Source: Modestobacter italicus
GTDB taxonomy: Bacteria > Actinomycetota > Actinomycetes > Mycobacteriales > Geodermatophilaceae
Length of the DNA stretch: 64,000 bases
Assembly (NCBI RefSeq): GCF_019799965.1
Contig: NZ_JABGCJ010000001.1
Coordinates: forward strand, 1 to 64,000
Direction of reading: 5' to 3'
Positions 43,253 through 52,781 of the stretch are shown here, in pieces; the stretch's first letter is position 1; every line of letters begins with the position of its first letter. Both the position numbers and the translations under genes were made by a program. The notes beneath the pieces were generated by a model. It saw only the letters and a program-made list of their open reading frames with translations, made no database searches and was not told where the DNA came from.

Positions 43253-43801
43253 GTGGGACTCCTCCGCGCCATGACCCTCGCCCAGCTGGCCGACGCCCCG
43301 TTCACCTACCCCGAGGTCGGCGCGACCCGGGACGGCACCCTGCCGGGCGGCTACCACCACGTCGAGCGCGAGCACGTCATCGGCTCGGGCGCGGCCGCCT
43401 TCGACCGGGCGTCGGCCGCAGTGTTCCGCTGGACGGCGCAGCGCGGCGCCGGGCTGCGCATCCAGGCCGACGGTCCGGCCAGCACGCCGGGCACCGTCGT
43501 CCTGATGACCGCCGGCCTCCGCCGCCTCGGGCTGGACATCCCGTGCCGGGTGGTCTGGGTCGTCGACGAGCCCGACCGCCGCGGGTTCGGCTACGGCACC
43601 CTGCCCGGGCACCCGGAGAGCGGCGAGGAGTCCTTCGTCGTCACCCGCCGGCCCGGCGGTGAGGTCGTCTACGCGCTGCGGGCCTTCTCCCGGCTGGCCA
43701 CCCCACTGGCCCGGCTGGGCACCCCGGTCAGCCTCCGGGTGCAGTCACTGGCCCTGGACCGCTACGTCGCCGCGATGCGCCGGGCGGCACCAGGCCGCTG
43801 A
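43253..43801 (+). CDS. DUF1990 protein
   Basis: A 182-residue protein of the DUF1990 family: FTYPEVGATRDGTLPGGYHHVEREHVIGSG (with the conserved Y-x-x-V-G-x-T and G-Y), GYGTLPGHPESGEESFVVTR and the terminal helix SLALDRYVAAMRR. A START-like fold is likely; function unknown. GTG at 43253 is used (ATG at 43271 is an alternative). Divergent from the HipA-like gene and convergent, one base apart, with the FNT gene. Confidence 0.87.
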   Translation: MGLLRAMTLAQLADAPFTYPEVGATRDGTLPGGYHHVEREHVIGSGAAAFDRASAAVFRWTAQRGAGLRIQADGPASTPGTVVLMTAGLRRLGLDIPCRVVWVVDEPDRRGFGYGTLPGHPESGEESFVVTRRPGGEVVYALRAFSRLATPLARLGTPVSLRVQSLALDRYVAAMRRAAPGR

Positions 43802-43802
43802 C

Positions 43803-44642
43803 CTAGGCGCCCGCCTTCGCCCGCTCCTCCTTGATCATCTCCTTGCTGCGGACCAGCCGGAGCAGGGTGACCACGAACAGCCCGCCGGCCATGTTGAGCA
43901 GCGTCGTGTACCAGAACCAGGCCAGCCAGTCGCCGTAGCCGAAGGGCGCCCCGGCGTGCAGGGCGGCGAAGACGATCAGCGAGTCCAGGATCGAGTGGAA
44001 CAGCTGGAGGCCGGCCAGCACGAGCGCGCCGGCGACCGCGGCGATGATCTTCGCCGGGTCGGACTCGGTGCCGTGCTGCATGCGGGTCATCAGCGTGATG
44101 GCGATGCCGGCCAGGAAGGCCAGCGAGGCCGACTGCAGGTCCAGGGGCGCGTCGACGAAGTGGACCGCGCTCTCGATCGCGGTGGCCCGCAGGTCGGGGA
44201 AGGCCCGGACGACGAGCCACATGAACGCCCAGCCGCCCAGCAGGTTGGCCACCAGCGTGCCGCTCCACAGCTTGCCCAGCTGCGCCACGCTGGCCCGGCC
44301 TGCGGCCACCGCGGTGACCGGCACCAGGAAGCCCTCGGTGAACAGCTCGCTGCGGGCCAGCAGGAGGGCGATGAAGCCCACCGAGAAGGCCAGCCCGGCG
44401 AGCAGGTGGCTCCCGGTCTCGGCGTAGACGGCGAAGAGCAGCAGCACCCCGGTGGCGACCTCCAGCCCACCGGCGAAACCGGTGGTGAGCACCTCCCGCC
44501 AGCTGCGGTGCAGCCGCTGGGCGCCGTCGCTGACGATGACGTCGAAGGCCTCTTGCAGCTCGTCCTCGGTCGGGCCCGGCGTCTCGCCGAGCTCCTCCCG
44601 GGCACTGTCGGGGGTCTCGAGCTCTTCTCGGGTGGTGCCCAC
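43803..44642 (-). CDS. Formate/nitrite transporter family channel
   Basis: A 279-residue FNT-type membrane protein with six helices, of the YfdC-like subgroup having a charged N-terminal tail (TREELETPDSAREELGETPG). Helices carry LLAGLAFSVGFIALLLARSE LFTEG and NLLGGWAFMWLV, the latter including the N-x-x-G re-entrant region; LFHSILDSLIVFAALHAGAP is near the end. Transported anion not deducible. GTG at 44642 has GGAG five bases upstream. Stop codon is TAG at 43803-43805. Confidence 0.87.
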   Translation of the reverse strand: MGTTREELETPDSAREELGETPGPTEDELQEAFDVIVSDGAQRLHRSWREVLTTGFAGGLEVATGVLLLFAVYAETGSHLLAGLAFSVGFIALLLARSELFTEGFLVPVTAVAAGRASVAQLGKLWSGTLVANLLGGWAFMWLVVRAFPDLRATAIESAVHFVDAPLDLQSASLAFLAGIAITLMTRMQHGTESDPAKIIAAVAGALVLAGLQLFHSILDSLIVFAALHAGAPFGYGDWLAWFWYTTLLNMAGGLFVVTLLRLVRSKEMIKEERAKAGA

Positions 44643-44764
44643 GGTCACTCCTGCCAGACGGCCGGGCCGGCGCCACGGTCCGGCGAGGCGTACCCGCTGA
44701 CCGGCTGCACACACGCGCCACCCGACCGGCCTTGCCCTCATGACCGCCGCACCGAGGGCCTGGT

Positions 44765-45541
44765 TCAGCGCTTCGGCGACTCCAGTGCCGACGGACCGAA
44801 CCGCTCCACCCGGATCGAGGCCGGCGGCATCCCGAGCCCGACCAGGAGCTGGCTGGCGGCCTCGGCGAACCCGGCCGACCCGCACACGAAGGCGGTCTGC
44901 CCCGGCTCCCAGAGCGGGAGGAGGTCCATCGCGGTCAGCCGGGCCGCCGGCCGGATGCCGTGTGCCTCCCGGGTCAGCACGACCAGCGCGCCGGCCTCGG
45001 CCAGCTCGTCGGCGTAGGGCAGCGCGTCCAGCGTCCGGGCCGAGACGGCGACCCGCAGCAGGTCCAGCCGCCCGATGGCCCGCGCGTGCCGCACCATCGC
45101 CACCAGCGGGACGACGCCGCTGCCCCCGCCGACCAGCAGCGCGGGGGTGGCGCCGTCCCAGACGAACCAGCCACCGATCGGGCCGCGGACCTCGAGCTCG
45201 TCACCCGGTTCGACGACGTCGGCCAGGTAGGTGGACACCTCGCCGTCGTCCAGCCGCTCGACGAACAGCTCGACCAGCGGGTCACCCGGCGCCGAGGCCA
45301 CCGAGTACGAGCGCTGGGCGGTGTAGCCGTCCTCGGCGGTCAGCCGGACGACGTAGTGCTGGCCGGGCAGGTGGTCGACCCGGTCGTGCACGTCCAGCCG
45401 CAGCTCCACCGAGCGGGCGATCGGCCGGCGCAGCCCGGCGACGGTCGCCGTCCGCCAGCCGCCGGCCGGAGCCGTCCCACCGCCGGGCGGGCCGGCGGCG
45501 GTGACCGAGGTGGCGCCGGAGTCCGGTCCCGGGTCGTTCAT
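44765..45541 (-). CDS. FAD/NAD(P)-binding ferredoxin reductase-type oxidoreductase
   Basis: A 258-residue flavin reductase. HLPGQHYVVRL and the FAD motif RSYSVASAPGD (RxYS) mark the flavin domain; LLVGGGSGVVPLVAMVRHA is the NAD(P) pyrophosphate loop; FVCGSAGFAEAASQLLVGLG is the C-terminal CG motif. There is no 2Fe-2S domain. It likely passes electrons between NAD(P)H and the sulfite-oxidase-like protein encoded upstream. ATG at 45541 overlaps the stop of a 20-codon mini-ORF that links it to that gene. Confidence 0.9.
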   Translation of the reverse strand: MNDPGPDSGATSVTAAGPPGGGTAPAGGWRTATVAGLRRPIARSVELRLDVHDRVDHLPGQHYVVRLTAEDGYTAQRSYSVASAPGDPLVELFVERLDDGEVSTYLADVVEPGDELEVRGPIGGWFVWDGATPALLVGGGSGVVPLVAMVRHARAIGRLDLLRVAVSARTLDALPYADELAEAGALVVLTREAHGIRPAARLTAMDLLPLWEPGQTAFVCGSAGFAEAASQLLVGLGMPPASIRVERFGPSALESPKR

Positions 45542-45600
45542 GGCCTCGTCCAGAGGCTCGCCGCGAGCTTGCGAGTGGTGAGGAGGACGTGGTCCTTCAT
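45538..45600 (-). CDS. 20-residue mini-ORF bridging two oxidoreductase genes
   Basis: ATG at 45600 shares a base with the TGA of the upstream gene (TGATG) and its own TGA overlaps the next gene's ATG (ATGA). It encodes MKDHVLLTTRKLAASLWTRP. Most of it coincides with a 33-bp sequence repeated at 52374-52406. It may be a real peptide, or a repeat whose frame is kept open to couple translation. Confidence 0.45.
   Translation of the reverse strand: MKDHVLLTTRKLAASLWTRP
45564..45596. repeat. Dispersed 33-bp repeat, copy A
   Basis: Matches 52374-52406 at 30 of 33 positions; all three differences are T here against G there. AGGAC-GTG-GTCCT forms a small hairpin at 45582-45596. Confidence 0.75.
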
Positions 45601-46211
45601 CAGTCGCCCTGGTACCGCTGCTGACGCCACGGGTCGCCCCGGTCGTGGTAGCCGTTCTGCTCCCAGAAGCCCTGCTGGTCGCGCTTGAGCAGGGTGATCC
45701 GGCTGATCCACTTCGCGCTCTTCCAGAAGTACAGGTGGGGCACCAGCATCCGCACCGGACCGCCGTGCTCGGCCGTCAGCGGCTTGCCGTCGAACTCCCA
45801 GACCAGCCACGCCTTGCCGCCGGTGACGTCCTCGATCGGCAGGTTGGTCGTGTAGCCGGTCTTCGACGTGGCCATCACGAACCGGCCCTCCTCGGTCGGC
45901 TGGGCGACCTGCAGCAGGGAGTCCACGCTGATGCCGGCGAAGTGGGTGTCGAACTTCGACCACGTCGTCACGCAGTGGATGTCGCCGCGGTACTCGGCGC
46001 CGGGCAGCGCGTGCGCCTCGTCCCAGGTCCAGGTGGTCGGGTTCGCCACCTCGCCGTCCACGGTGATCGTCCAGCTCTCCGGGGTGATCCGGGGTGTCGG
46101 TTCGGCGGTGAGCACCGGCCAGTCACCGCCGACGTCGTACTGGCCAGGTGGCAGCCGGGGGTCACCGGCCGAACGGCGGCGGCCGAGGAAACCGCGGGTG
46201 GGTCCGGGCAC
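45600..46211 (-). CDS. Sulfite oxidase-like molybdopterin oxidoreductase (soluble)
   Basis: A 203-residue single-domain SUOX/YedY-type protein. PRITPESWTITVDGEVANPT leads into HCVTTWSKFDTHFAGISVDS, where the Cys ligates molybdenum; ATSKTGYTTNLPIED and GGPVRMLVPHLYFWKSAKWI contact the cofactor. No signal peptide or membrane helix is present, unlike the larger homologue at 4210-5448, so it is probably cytoplasmic. Start GTG at 46211. Paired with the flavin reductase downstream, a common partner for this type. Confidence 0.9.
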   Translation of the reverse strand: MPGPTRGFLGRRRSAGDPRLPPGQYDVGGDWPVLTAEPTPRITPESWTITVDGEVANPTTWTWDEAHALPGAEYRGDIHCVTTWSKFDTHFAGISVDSLLQVAQPTEEGRFVMATSKTGYTTNLPIEDVTGGKAWLVWEFDGKPLTAEHGGPVRMLVPHLYFWKSAKWISRITLLKRDQQGFWEQNGYHDRGDPWRQQRYQGD

Positions 46212-46345
46212 GTCGGGTCCTCTCGGGGCAGTGCGGGTGGTGTCAGCGGGGATCTTCCTCCACGCCGGGGCGGGCTGTCTCCCCTGGTCCGCGCCCTCCG
46301 GAACACCGCGGGCACCTGCCTCGTTGCGGCTGCTGCGCCTGTTCT

Positions 46346-46364
46346 CCAGGTGAGGCGTGCCTTA
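46346..46364. promoter_or_regulatory. Possible DtxR/IdeR iron box
   Basis: CCAGGTGAGGCGTGCCTTA matches TTAGGTTAGGCTAACCTAA at 12 of 19 positions, with both AGG and CCT arms kept. It lies about 60 bases upstream of the sdh transcript start and 135 bases upstream of the divergent oxidoreductase. Confidence 0.3.
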
Positions 46365-46414
46365 CATGAGCTGAGTCACGGCGGGTTCACCTGGGTGTCA
46401 TGTGTGAAGAGGCA

Positions 46415-46420
46415 TACCGT
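46415..46420 (+). promoter_or_regulatory. -10 of the sdh operon (leaderless)
   Basis: TACCGT is six bases before the GTG at 46427, the geometry shared by many genes in this window. It favours GTG 46427 over the in-frame ATG at 46400. Confidence 0.45.
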
Positions 46421-46426
46421 GACCCC

Positions 46427-47137
46427 GTGGCGACAGTGACGACGCAACCGGGCCAGCGCAGGGCCCCCAAGACCGGGCGGTTCAACAACTCGGTCGTCAA
46501 GAAGACGGTGATGGCGGTCAGCGGGATCATCATGATCCTCTACTTGATCGCCCACATGATCGGGAACCTGAAGGCGTTCCAGGGGCCGGAGAAGTTCAAC
46601 TCCTACTCCGGCTGGATCCGCACCATCGGCGAACCGGCGCTCCCGGCCCAGACGACGCTCTGGATCATCCGGCTGGTGCTGCTGGCCGCGGTGGTGTTGC
46701 ACTTCTGGGCGGCCATCTCGCTGTGGCGTCAGGCCCGGCGCGCCCGGCCGGTGCCCTACGCGACCAAGAAGCGCGTGCAGCAGAGCTTCGCCTCGCGCAC
46801 GGTCCGCTGGGGCGGGCTGATCCTCGCCCTGTTCATCATCTGGCACATCCTCGACCTCACCCTCGGCGCGGTGAACCCGGAGGGCCACGACAGCACGCCG
46901 TACGAGCGGCTGGTCGCGAGCTTCTCGAACATCCCCGTCACGGCGTTCTACGTGGTCTCGATGCTGCTGCTCGGCCTGCACCTGCGGCACGGCATCTTCG
47001 CCGCCACCCAGACCCTCGGGCAGACCAACAAGAAGCGCGAGCGCGCGGTCAACGGCCTGGCGTACGTCATCGCCACCGTGCTGACCGTGGGCTTCCTGCT
47101 CGTGCCGCTGTCCGTCGCCTTCGGCTTGATCGACTGA
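46427..47137 (+). CDS. sdhC: Succinate dehydrogenase cytochrome b subunit
   Basis: A 236-residue membrane anchor with five helices, the single-subunit b558-like type. [30 protein letters not shown] holds an early haem His; [27 protein letters not shown] and [15 protein letters not shown] supply further His ligands. It carries electrons between SdhB and menaquinone. Start GTG 46427 has a matched -10 (46415-46420); ATG 46400 would add nine residues. First gene of sdhCAB, 17 bases before sdhA. Confidence 0.93.
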   Translation: MATVTTQPGQRRAPKTGRFNNSVVKKTVMAVSGIIMILYLIAHMIGNLKAFQGPEKFNSYSGWIRTIGEPALPAQTTLWIIRLVLLAAVVLHFWAAISLWRQARRARPVPYATKKRVQQSFASRTVRWGGLILALFIIWHILDLTLGAVNPEGHDSTPYERLVASFSNIPVTAFYVVSMLLLGLHLRHGIFAATQTLGQTNKKRERAVNGLAYVIATVLTVGFLLVPLSVAFGLID

Positions 47138-47154
47138 GAGAGAAGGACACCACC

Positions 47155-49097
<1,943 letters not shown>

Positions 49098-49101
<4 letters not shown>

Positions 49102-49877
49102 CCAGCACGGAGACACGGATGATGAGCCTGACGCTGCGCATCTGGCGTCAGCGCGACCGGACGCAGAAGGGCAAGATGGTGACCTACCACGTCACCGACG
49201 TCTCGCCCGACATGTCCTTCCTCGAGATGCTCGACGTCCTCAACGAGAAGCTGATCCTCGACGGCGACGACCCGGTGGCCTTCGACCACGACTGCCGCGA
49301 GGGCATCTGCGGCTCGTGCGGTCTGATGATCAACGGCATCGCGCACGGCCCGGAGCAGGCGACGGTGTGCCAGCTGCACATGCGGTCCTTCAAGGACGGC
49401 GACGTGCTGGACATCGAGCCGTGGCGCTCGGGTGGCTTCCCGGTGGTCAAGGACCTCGCGGTCGACCGCTCGGCCTTCGACCGGATCATCTCCGCCGGTG
49501 GGTTCATCAGCGTCCCGACCGGCACCGCCCCGGACGCGCACGCCGTCCCGGTGCCGAAGAAGGACGCCGACGCCGCCTTCGACGCCGCGACCTGCATCGG
49601 CTGCGGCGCCTGCGTCGCGGCCTGCCCTAACGGCTCGGCGATGCTGTTCACCGCCGCCAAGGTGGCCCACCTGGGGCTGCTGCCGCAGGGCCAGCCCGAG
49701 CGCGACGCCCGGGTGCTGAAGATGGTCGGGCAGCAGGACGCCGAGGACTTCGGCGGCTGCAGCAACATCGGCGAGTGCTCCGCGGTGTGCCCGAAGGGCA
49801 TCTCGATGGAGACCATCTCCCGGCTCAACCACGACCTGCTCGGCGCCCTGCGCGCCGGCGCGGTGCCGACGAGCTGA
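49098..49877 (+). CDS. sdhB: Succinate dehydrogenase iron-sulfur subunit
   Basis: A 259-residue three-cluster electron carrier. The 2Fe-2S ligands are in [15 protein letters not shown] with [17 protein letters not shown] and [15 protein letters not shown] hold the 4Fe-4S and 3Fe-4S clusters. GTG at 49098 overlaps the sdhA stop (GTGA) and has CGGAG seven bases upstream; homologues begin near [10 protein letters not shown], so the ATG pair at 49119/49122 (also with a GGAG) is a serious alternative. A perfect 20-bp terminator hairpin follows. Confidence 0.93.
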
Positions 49878-49893
49878 CAGCGGGACCTCCGCT

Positions 49894-49937
49894 GACGAAC
49901 GGGCCGGCACCCCTCGGGGGGTGCCGGCCCGTTCGTC
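49894..49937. terminator. Perfect 20-bp hairpin after sdhB
   Basis: GACGAACGGGCCGGCACCCC (49894-49913) pairs without mismatch with 49918-49937 around a TCGG loop. It lies between sdhB and the convergent nucleotidyltransferase gene and should work in both directions. Confidence 0.9.
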
Positions 49938-49946
49938 GTCCGGGGC

Positions 49947-50498
49947 TCAGTCGGCGCTGACGCCCAGGCGGTCGACCAGGAACAGGAACGCGGCGGCGAA
50001 GTCGTTGCCGTCGACCTCCTTGCGCAGCCGCTCCCACTCCAGCTGCTCCCGGACCGCGCGCACCTGCGGGAGCAGCGCGCCGAAGTCGCAGTAGTGCTCG
50101 GTCATCGCCCGGAGCTTGCTGCTGAGCAGGTCGGTGGCCGGCAGCACCGGCATCCGCACGCCGAGCAGGTCCATCTCCGCCGACCGGTCCAGCAGCTCGG
50201 CGTCGACCGGCTCGCCGACCACCCGGTGCAGCACGTCGACGACCACGCCGTCGGTGCACGCCTTGAACAGCCAGTCCTCCGGCGGCCGGACGATCTCGAA
50301 GCCGGCCGCCTCCAGCACGTTGGCGGCCCGCTCGGTGTCCCCCTCGGCGACGACGAAGTCGACGTCGTTCTCCGACTCCGGGGCGCCGTGGGCCCACAAC
50401 GCGTAGCCGCCGGCCAGCGCGAACGGGACGCCGTCGTGCTTGAGCGCCGACGCGGTGCGCTTCAGGGCGGTCCGCAGGGCGTCGCGGTCGGCGGTCAC
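49947..50498 (-). CDS. AbiEii/MNT-type nucleotidyltransferase-like protein
   Basis: A 183-residue protein: PFALAGGYALWAHG then ENDVDFVVAEGDT gives the GG...DxD motif of the polymerase-beta-like nucleotidyltransferase fold; VLPATDLLSSKLRAM matches the later helix of DUF6036/AbiEii-like members. Some relatives are toxins of type IV or MNT/HEPN systems, but no antitoxin partner is seen here, so toxicity is not implied. GTG at 50498 has GAGGAG four to five bases upstream. Divergent from the endonuclease-family gene. Confidence 0.85.
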   Translation of the reverse strand: MTADRDALRTALKRTASALKHDGVPFALAGGYALWAHGAPESENDVDFVVAEGDTERAANVLEAAGFEIVRPPEDWLFKACTDGVVVDVLHRVVGEPVDAELLDRSAEMDLLGVRMPVLPATDLLSSKLRAMTEHYCDFGALLPQVRAVREQLEWERLRKEVDGNDFAAAFLFLVDRLGVSAD

Positions 50499-50528
50499 AG
50501 AACTCCTCGGGTCCATCGGCCAGATCGG

Positions 50529-50560
50529 GTGTGCGTCTACCCGAACGGGTAGGCGCACAC
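50529..50560. promoter_or_regulatory. 32-bp palindrome in the divergent promoter region
   Basis: GTGTGCGTCTACCCGA and its mirror half to 50560 form a 32-bp inverted repeat with one T.G pair; the centre CTACCCGAACGGGTAG is exact. It ends two bases before the GTG at 50563, so it could be an operator or an mRNA hairpin occluding the start. Confidence 0.55.
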
Positions 50561-50562
50561 GC

Positions 50563-51324
50563 GTGCGACTCGCGACCTTCAACATCCTGCACGGACGTTC
50601 CCCGGCAGACGACCGGGTGGACGTCGACCGCTTCGCCGCCGCCGTCCGGGAGCTGGACGCCGACGTGCTCGCCCTGCAGGAGGTGGACCGGGAGCAGCCC
50701 CGGTCGCACCACGCCGACCTGACCGCGGTCGCCGCCGAGGCGATGGGCGCGGTGGCCCACCGGTTCGTGGCGGCGATCGCCGGCACCCCGGGCGCCACGT
50801 GGATGGCGGCCACCGGCCGGGAGCAGCCCGGGACGGCGGAGTACGGGATCGCGCTGCTGTCGCGGTACCCGGTGCGGTCGTGGCAGGTGGTCCGGCTGCC
50901 GGCGATCCCGTTCACCTTCCCGATGTGGCTGCCCGGGCCGCGCAAGGTGATCAAGGTGCACGAGGAGCCACGGGCCGCGGTCGTGGCCGTGGTGGAGACC
51001 CCGCACGGCGAGCTGACCGTGGTGAACACCCACCTGTCGTTCGTGCCCGGCTGGAACCGGCTGCAGCTGCGCCGGCTCCGCCGGGACCTCAGCGCGTTCC
51101 CCGGCCCGCTGGTGCTGATGGGCGACCTGAACATGACCCCACCGACGCCGGCCGCGGTGACCGGCTGGGCACCGCTGGCCACCGGCCTGACCTTCCCGCT
51201 GGAGGAGCCGGACCGGCAGCTGGACCACGTGCTGCTGCGCGGGTCGCTGGGCCGGGTGACCGCGACGTCCGCGCCGCTCCTGCCGCTGTCGGACCACCGG
51301 GCGCTCACCGTGGACATCGGCTGA
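50563..51324 (+). CDS. Endonuclease/exonuclease/phosphatase family protein
   Basis: A 253-residue EEP-fold hydrolase. Catalytic segments in order: RLATFNILHG, DVLALQEVDRE (Glu metal ligand), TVVNTHLSF, LMGDLNMTPPTP (D-x-N) and LSDHRALTVDIG (D-H pair). Substrate could be DNA, phosphoinositide-like lipids or nucleotides; nothing narrows it. No signal peptide. GTG at 50563 immediately follows a 32-bp palindrome. Confidence 0.9.
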   Translation: MRLATFNILHGRSPADDRVDVDRFAAAVRELDADVLALQEVDREQPRSHHADLTAVAAEAMGAVAHRFVAAIAGTPGATWMAATGREQPGTAEYGIALLSRYPVRSWQVVRLPAIPFTFPMWLPGPRKVIKVHEEPRAAVVAVVETPHGELTVVNTHLSFVPGWNRLQLRRLRRDLSAFPGPLVLMGDLNMTPPTPAAVTGWAPLATGLTFPLEEPDRQLDHVLLRGSLGRVTATSAPLLPLSDHRALTVDIG

Positions 51325-51338
51325 GCGATCCGAGGACC

Positions 51339-51728
51339 ATGGCCCGGATGACTCCCCCGACGCTGCTCTTCGACGGCGACTGCGCGTTCTGCACCCGGTC
51401 GGCCGAGGTCGCGCGGCGGGTGCTGCCGGCCGGCTGCGCGGTGGTGGCGTGGCAGTTCGCCGACCTGGCGGCGCTCGGGGTGACCGCCGAGCGGGCGCAG
51501 GCCGAGGTGCTGTGGGTCGACGACGACGGCGCGGTGTCCGGTGGGGCCGACGCGGTGGCCCGGGCACTGCGGGCCGCCGGGTCGCCGTGGGCCCTCCTCG
51601 GAGTGCTGCTCTCCCTGCCGCCGGTCAGCTGGGTCGCCCCGTTCGTCTACCGGCTGGTGGCGGCCAACCGCTACCGGCTCCCCGGCGGCACCGCAGCCTG
51701 CCGGGTGCCGCCGCGGGACCCGGGCTGA
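51339..51728 (+). CDS. DCC-family thiol-disulfide oxidoreductase-like protein (DUF393)
   Basis: A 129-residue protein with the defining motif LLFDGDCAFCTRSAEVARRV (DxxCxxC) and the family's AWQFADLAALGVT and RLVAANRYRLPGG segments. Function unproven; a redox-active CxxC thioredoxin-like role is assumed. Two in-frame ATGs (51339 and 51348) are possible; the first is used. It follows the EEP gene by 14 bases on the same strand. Confidence 0.87.
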   Translation: MARMTPPTLLFDGDCAFCTRSAEVARRVLPAGCAVVAWQFADLAALGVTAERAQAEVLWVDDDGAVSGGADAVARALRAAGSPWALLGVLLSLPPVSWVAPFVYRLVAANRYRLPGGTAACRVPPRDPG

Positions 51729-51729
51729 G

Positions 51730-52365
51730 TCAGGCGGCGTCCTGCGCGCGCCGGCCGGCGAGCTCGATCAGCCACGGGGCGAGCGCCTCGGCCACCAGCG
51801 CGTAGCCGGCCGAGGACGGGTGGAAGCGGTCGGCGGAGAACAGCGACGGGTCGGCGGAGAACCGGCGGGACAGTTCCGGGGCCACCGGCGCCACGACCGC
51901 GCCGGCCGACTCGGCGGCGAGGGTCTGCCGGGCCCGCAGCTGGTCGCAGATGCCGGCGACGACCGCGCGGAAGGCCGGCGGCACCCAGGCCACCGACGAC
52001 AGGTCCGGCGTGGGGACGACGAGCACCGTGGCGCCCCGCTCCCCCAGCTCACCCACCGCGTGCCCGAGCGCGGCCGCCGCCTGCGCGGGCGGCACCTGCC
52101 GGGTGAGGTCGTTGGCCCCGACCACCAGCAGCGCGAGGTCGACGGGCCCGGTCACCCGGCGGACCTGGGCGGCGAGGTCGAGGGAGGTGGCGCCGGGGAC
52201 GGCGAGCACCTGCAGCTCGACGTCGTGGCCGGCCTGCCGCAGCGCGCGGGTCAGCCGGGCGCCCAGAGTGTCCTGCGGGCTCGCGGCACCGGTGCCGAAG
52301 GCCAGGGAGTCACCGAGGACGAGGAAGCGCACACCCACCCCAACGCCCACTCCCCCGCCATCCAT
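51730..52365 (-). CDS. SGNH/GDSL hydrolase
   Basis: A 211-residue esterase-like protein: VRFLVLGDSLAFGTGAA holds the nucleophile (GDSL block I), LLVVGANDLTRQVPP holds the GxND block III, and DRFHPSSAGYALVAE the D-x-x-H block V. Substrate could be acyl or acetyl esters. No signal peptide. ATG at 52365 has GAGG five bases upstream and sits right at the end of the second copy of the dispersed 33-bp repeat; GTGs at 52338 and 52332 are alternative starts. Confidence 0.88.
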   Translation of the reverse strand: MDGGGVGVGVGVRFLVLGDSLAFGTGAASPQDTLGARLTRALRQAGHDVELQVLAVPGATSLDLAAQVRRVTGPVDLALLVVGANDLTRQVPPAQAAAALGHAVGELGERGATVLVVPTPDLSSVAWVPPAFRAVVAGICDQLRARQTLAAESAGAVVAPVAPELSRRFSADPSLFSADRFHPSSAGYALVAEALAPWLIELAGRRAQDAA

Positions 52366-52373
52366 CCCGGCCT

Positions 52374-52406
52374 CGAGCGTGCGAGGGGTGAGGAGGACGG
52401 GGTCCT
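52374..52406. repeat. Dispersed 33-bp repeat, copy B
   Basis: Matches 45564-45596 at 30 of 33 positions. GGAGGAC-GGG-GTCCTCC gives a perfect seven-base hairpin at about 52391-52407, seven bases before the 3' end of the small upstream gene on the minus strand. Confidence 0.75.
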
Positions 52407-52412
52407 CCCACG

Positions 52413-52619
52413 TCAGCCGCCCTGGGCGAAGAGGGCGGCTGCCTGGGCGTCGTCCACGAACGGGTACTTGACCTTGAACTGGGCGAGCGCATCGGGCACC
52501 GACAGCACGTGCGTCTCCCGCCGTCCTGCGGCGTCGATGGTCTGCACGGTCACCATGTCGCCGTTGATCGGGACCCAGTGCGTCTCGGCGTAGTCGGTGA
52601 AGACGTTCATGCGGCCCAT
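52413..52619 (-). CDS. Small hypothetical protein
   Basis: A 68-residue soluble protein (MGRMNVFTDYAETHWVPING, then DMVTVQTIDAAGRRETHVLS). It has a balanced composition and coherent helix/strand alternation, so it looks genuine, but I do not recognise the family. Starts at ATG 52619 or ATG 52610. It is followed on the same strand by the repeat hairpin and the SGNH hydrolase. Confidence 0.7.
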   Translation of the reverse strand: MGRMNVFTDYAETHWVPINGDMVTVQTIDAAGRRETHVLSVPDALAQFKVKYPFVDDAQAAALFAQGG

Positions 52620-52781
52620 CGTCGTCCGTGGGCCGGGGCGGTGCGGCGACCGCCTCCCACCGACCGTGTTGCTTTCGCCAACTCAACTCAGAGAAGTCGC
52701 TCAAGCACCCTCCGCAACGAGCCGACCACTTGATCAGGTCACCCGGACGGGCGACACCCGACAGAGTGGAGAGGCGAGACG

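Noticed and set aside
49947-50498. Complete type IV toxin-antitoxin system
   Set aside because: Only the nucleotidyltransferase-like gene is present; the divergent neighbour is an EEP hydrolase, not an AbiEi antitoxin.
52620-52781. c-di-AMP (ydaO-type) riboswitch upstream of the NlpC/P60 gene
   Set aside because: Cell-wall hydrolase genes often carry one in actinobacteria, but the conserved sequence blocks are not visible and the 162-bp gap is short.
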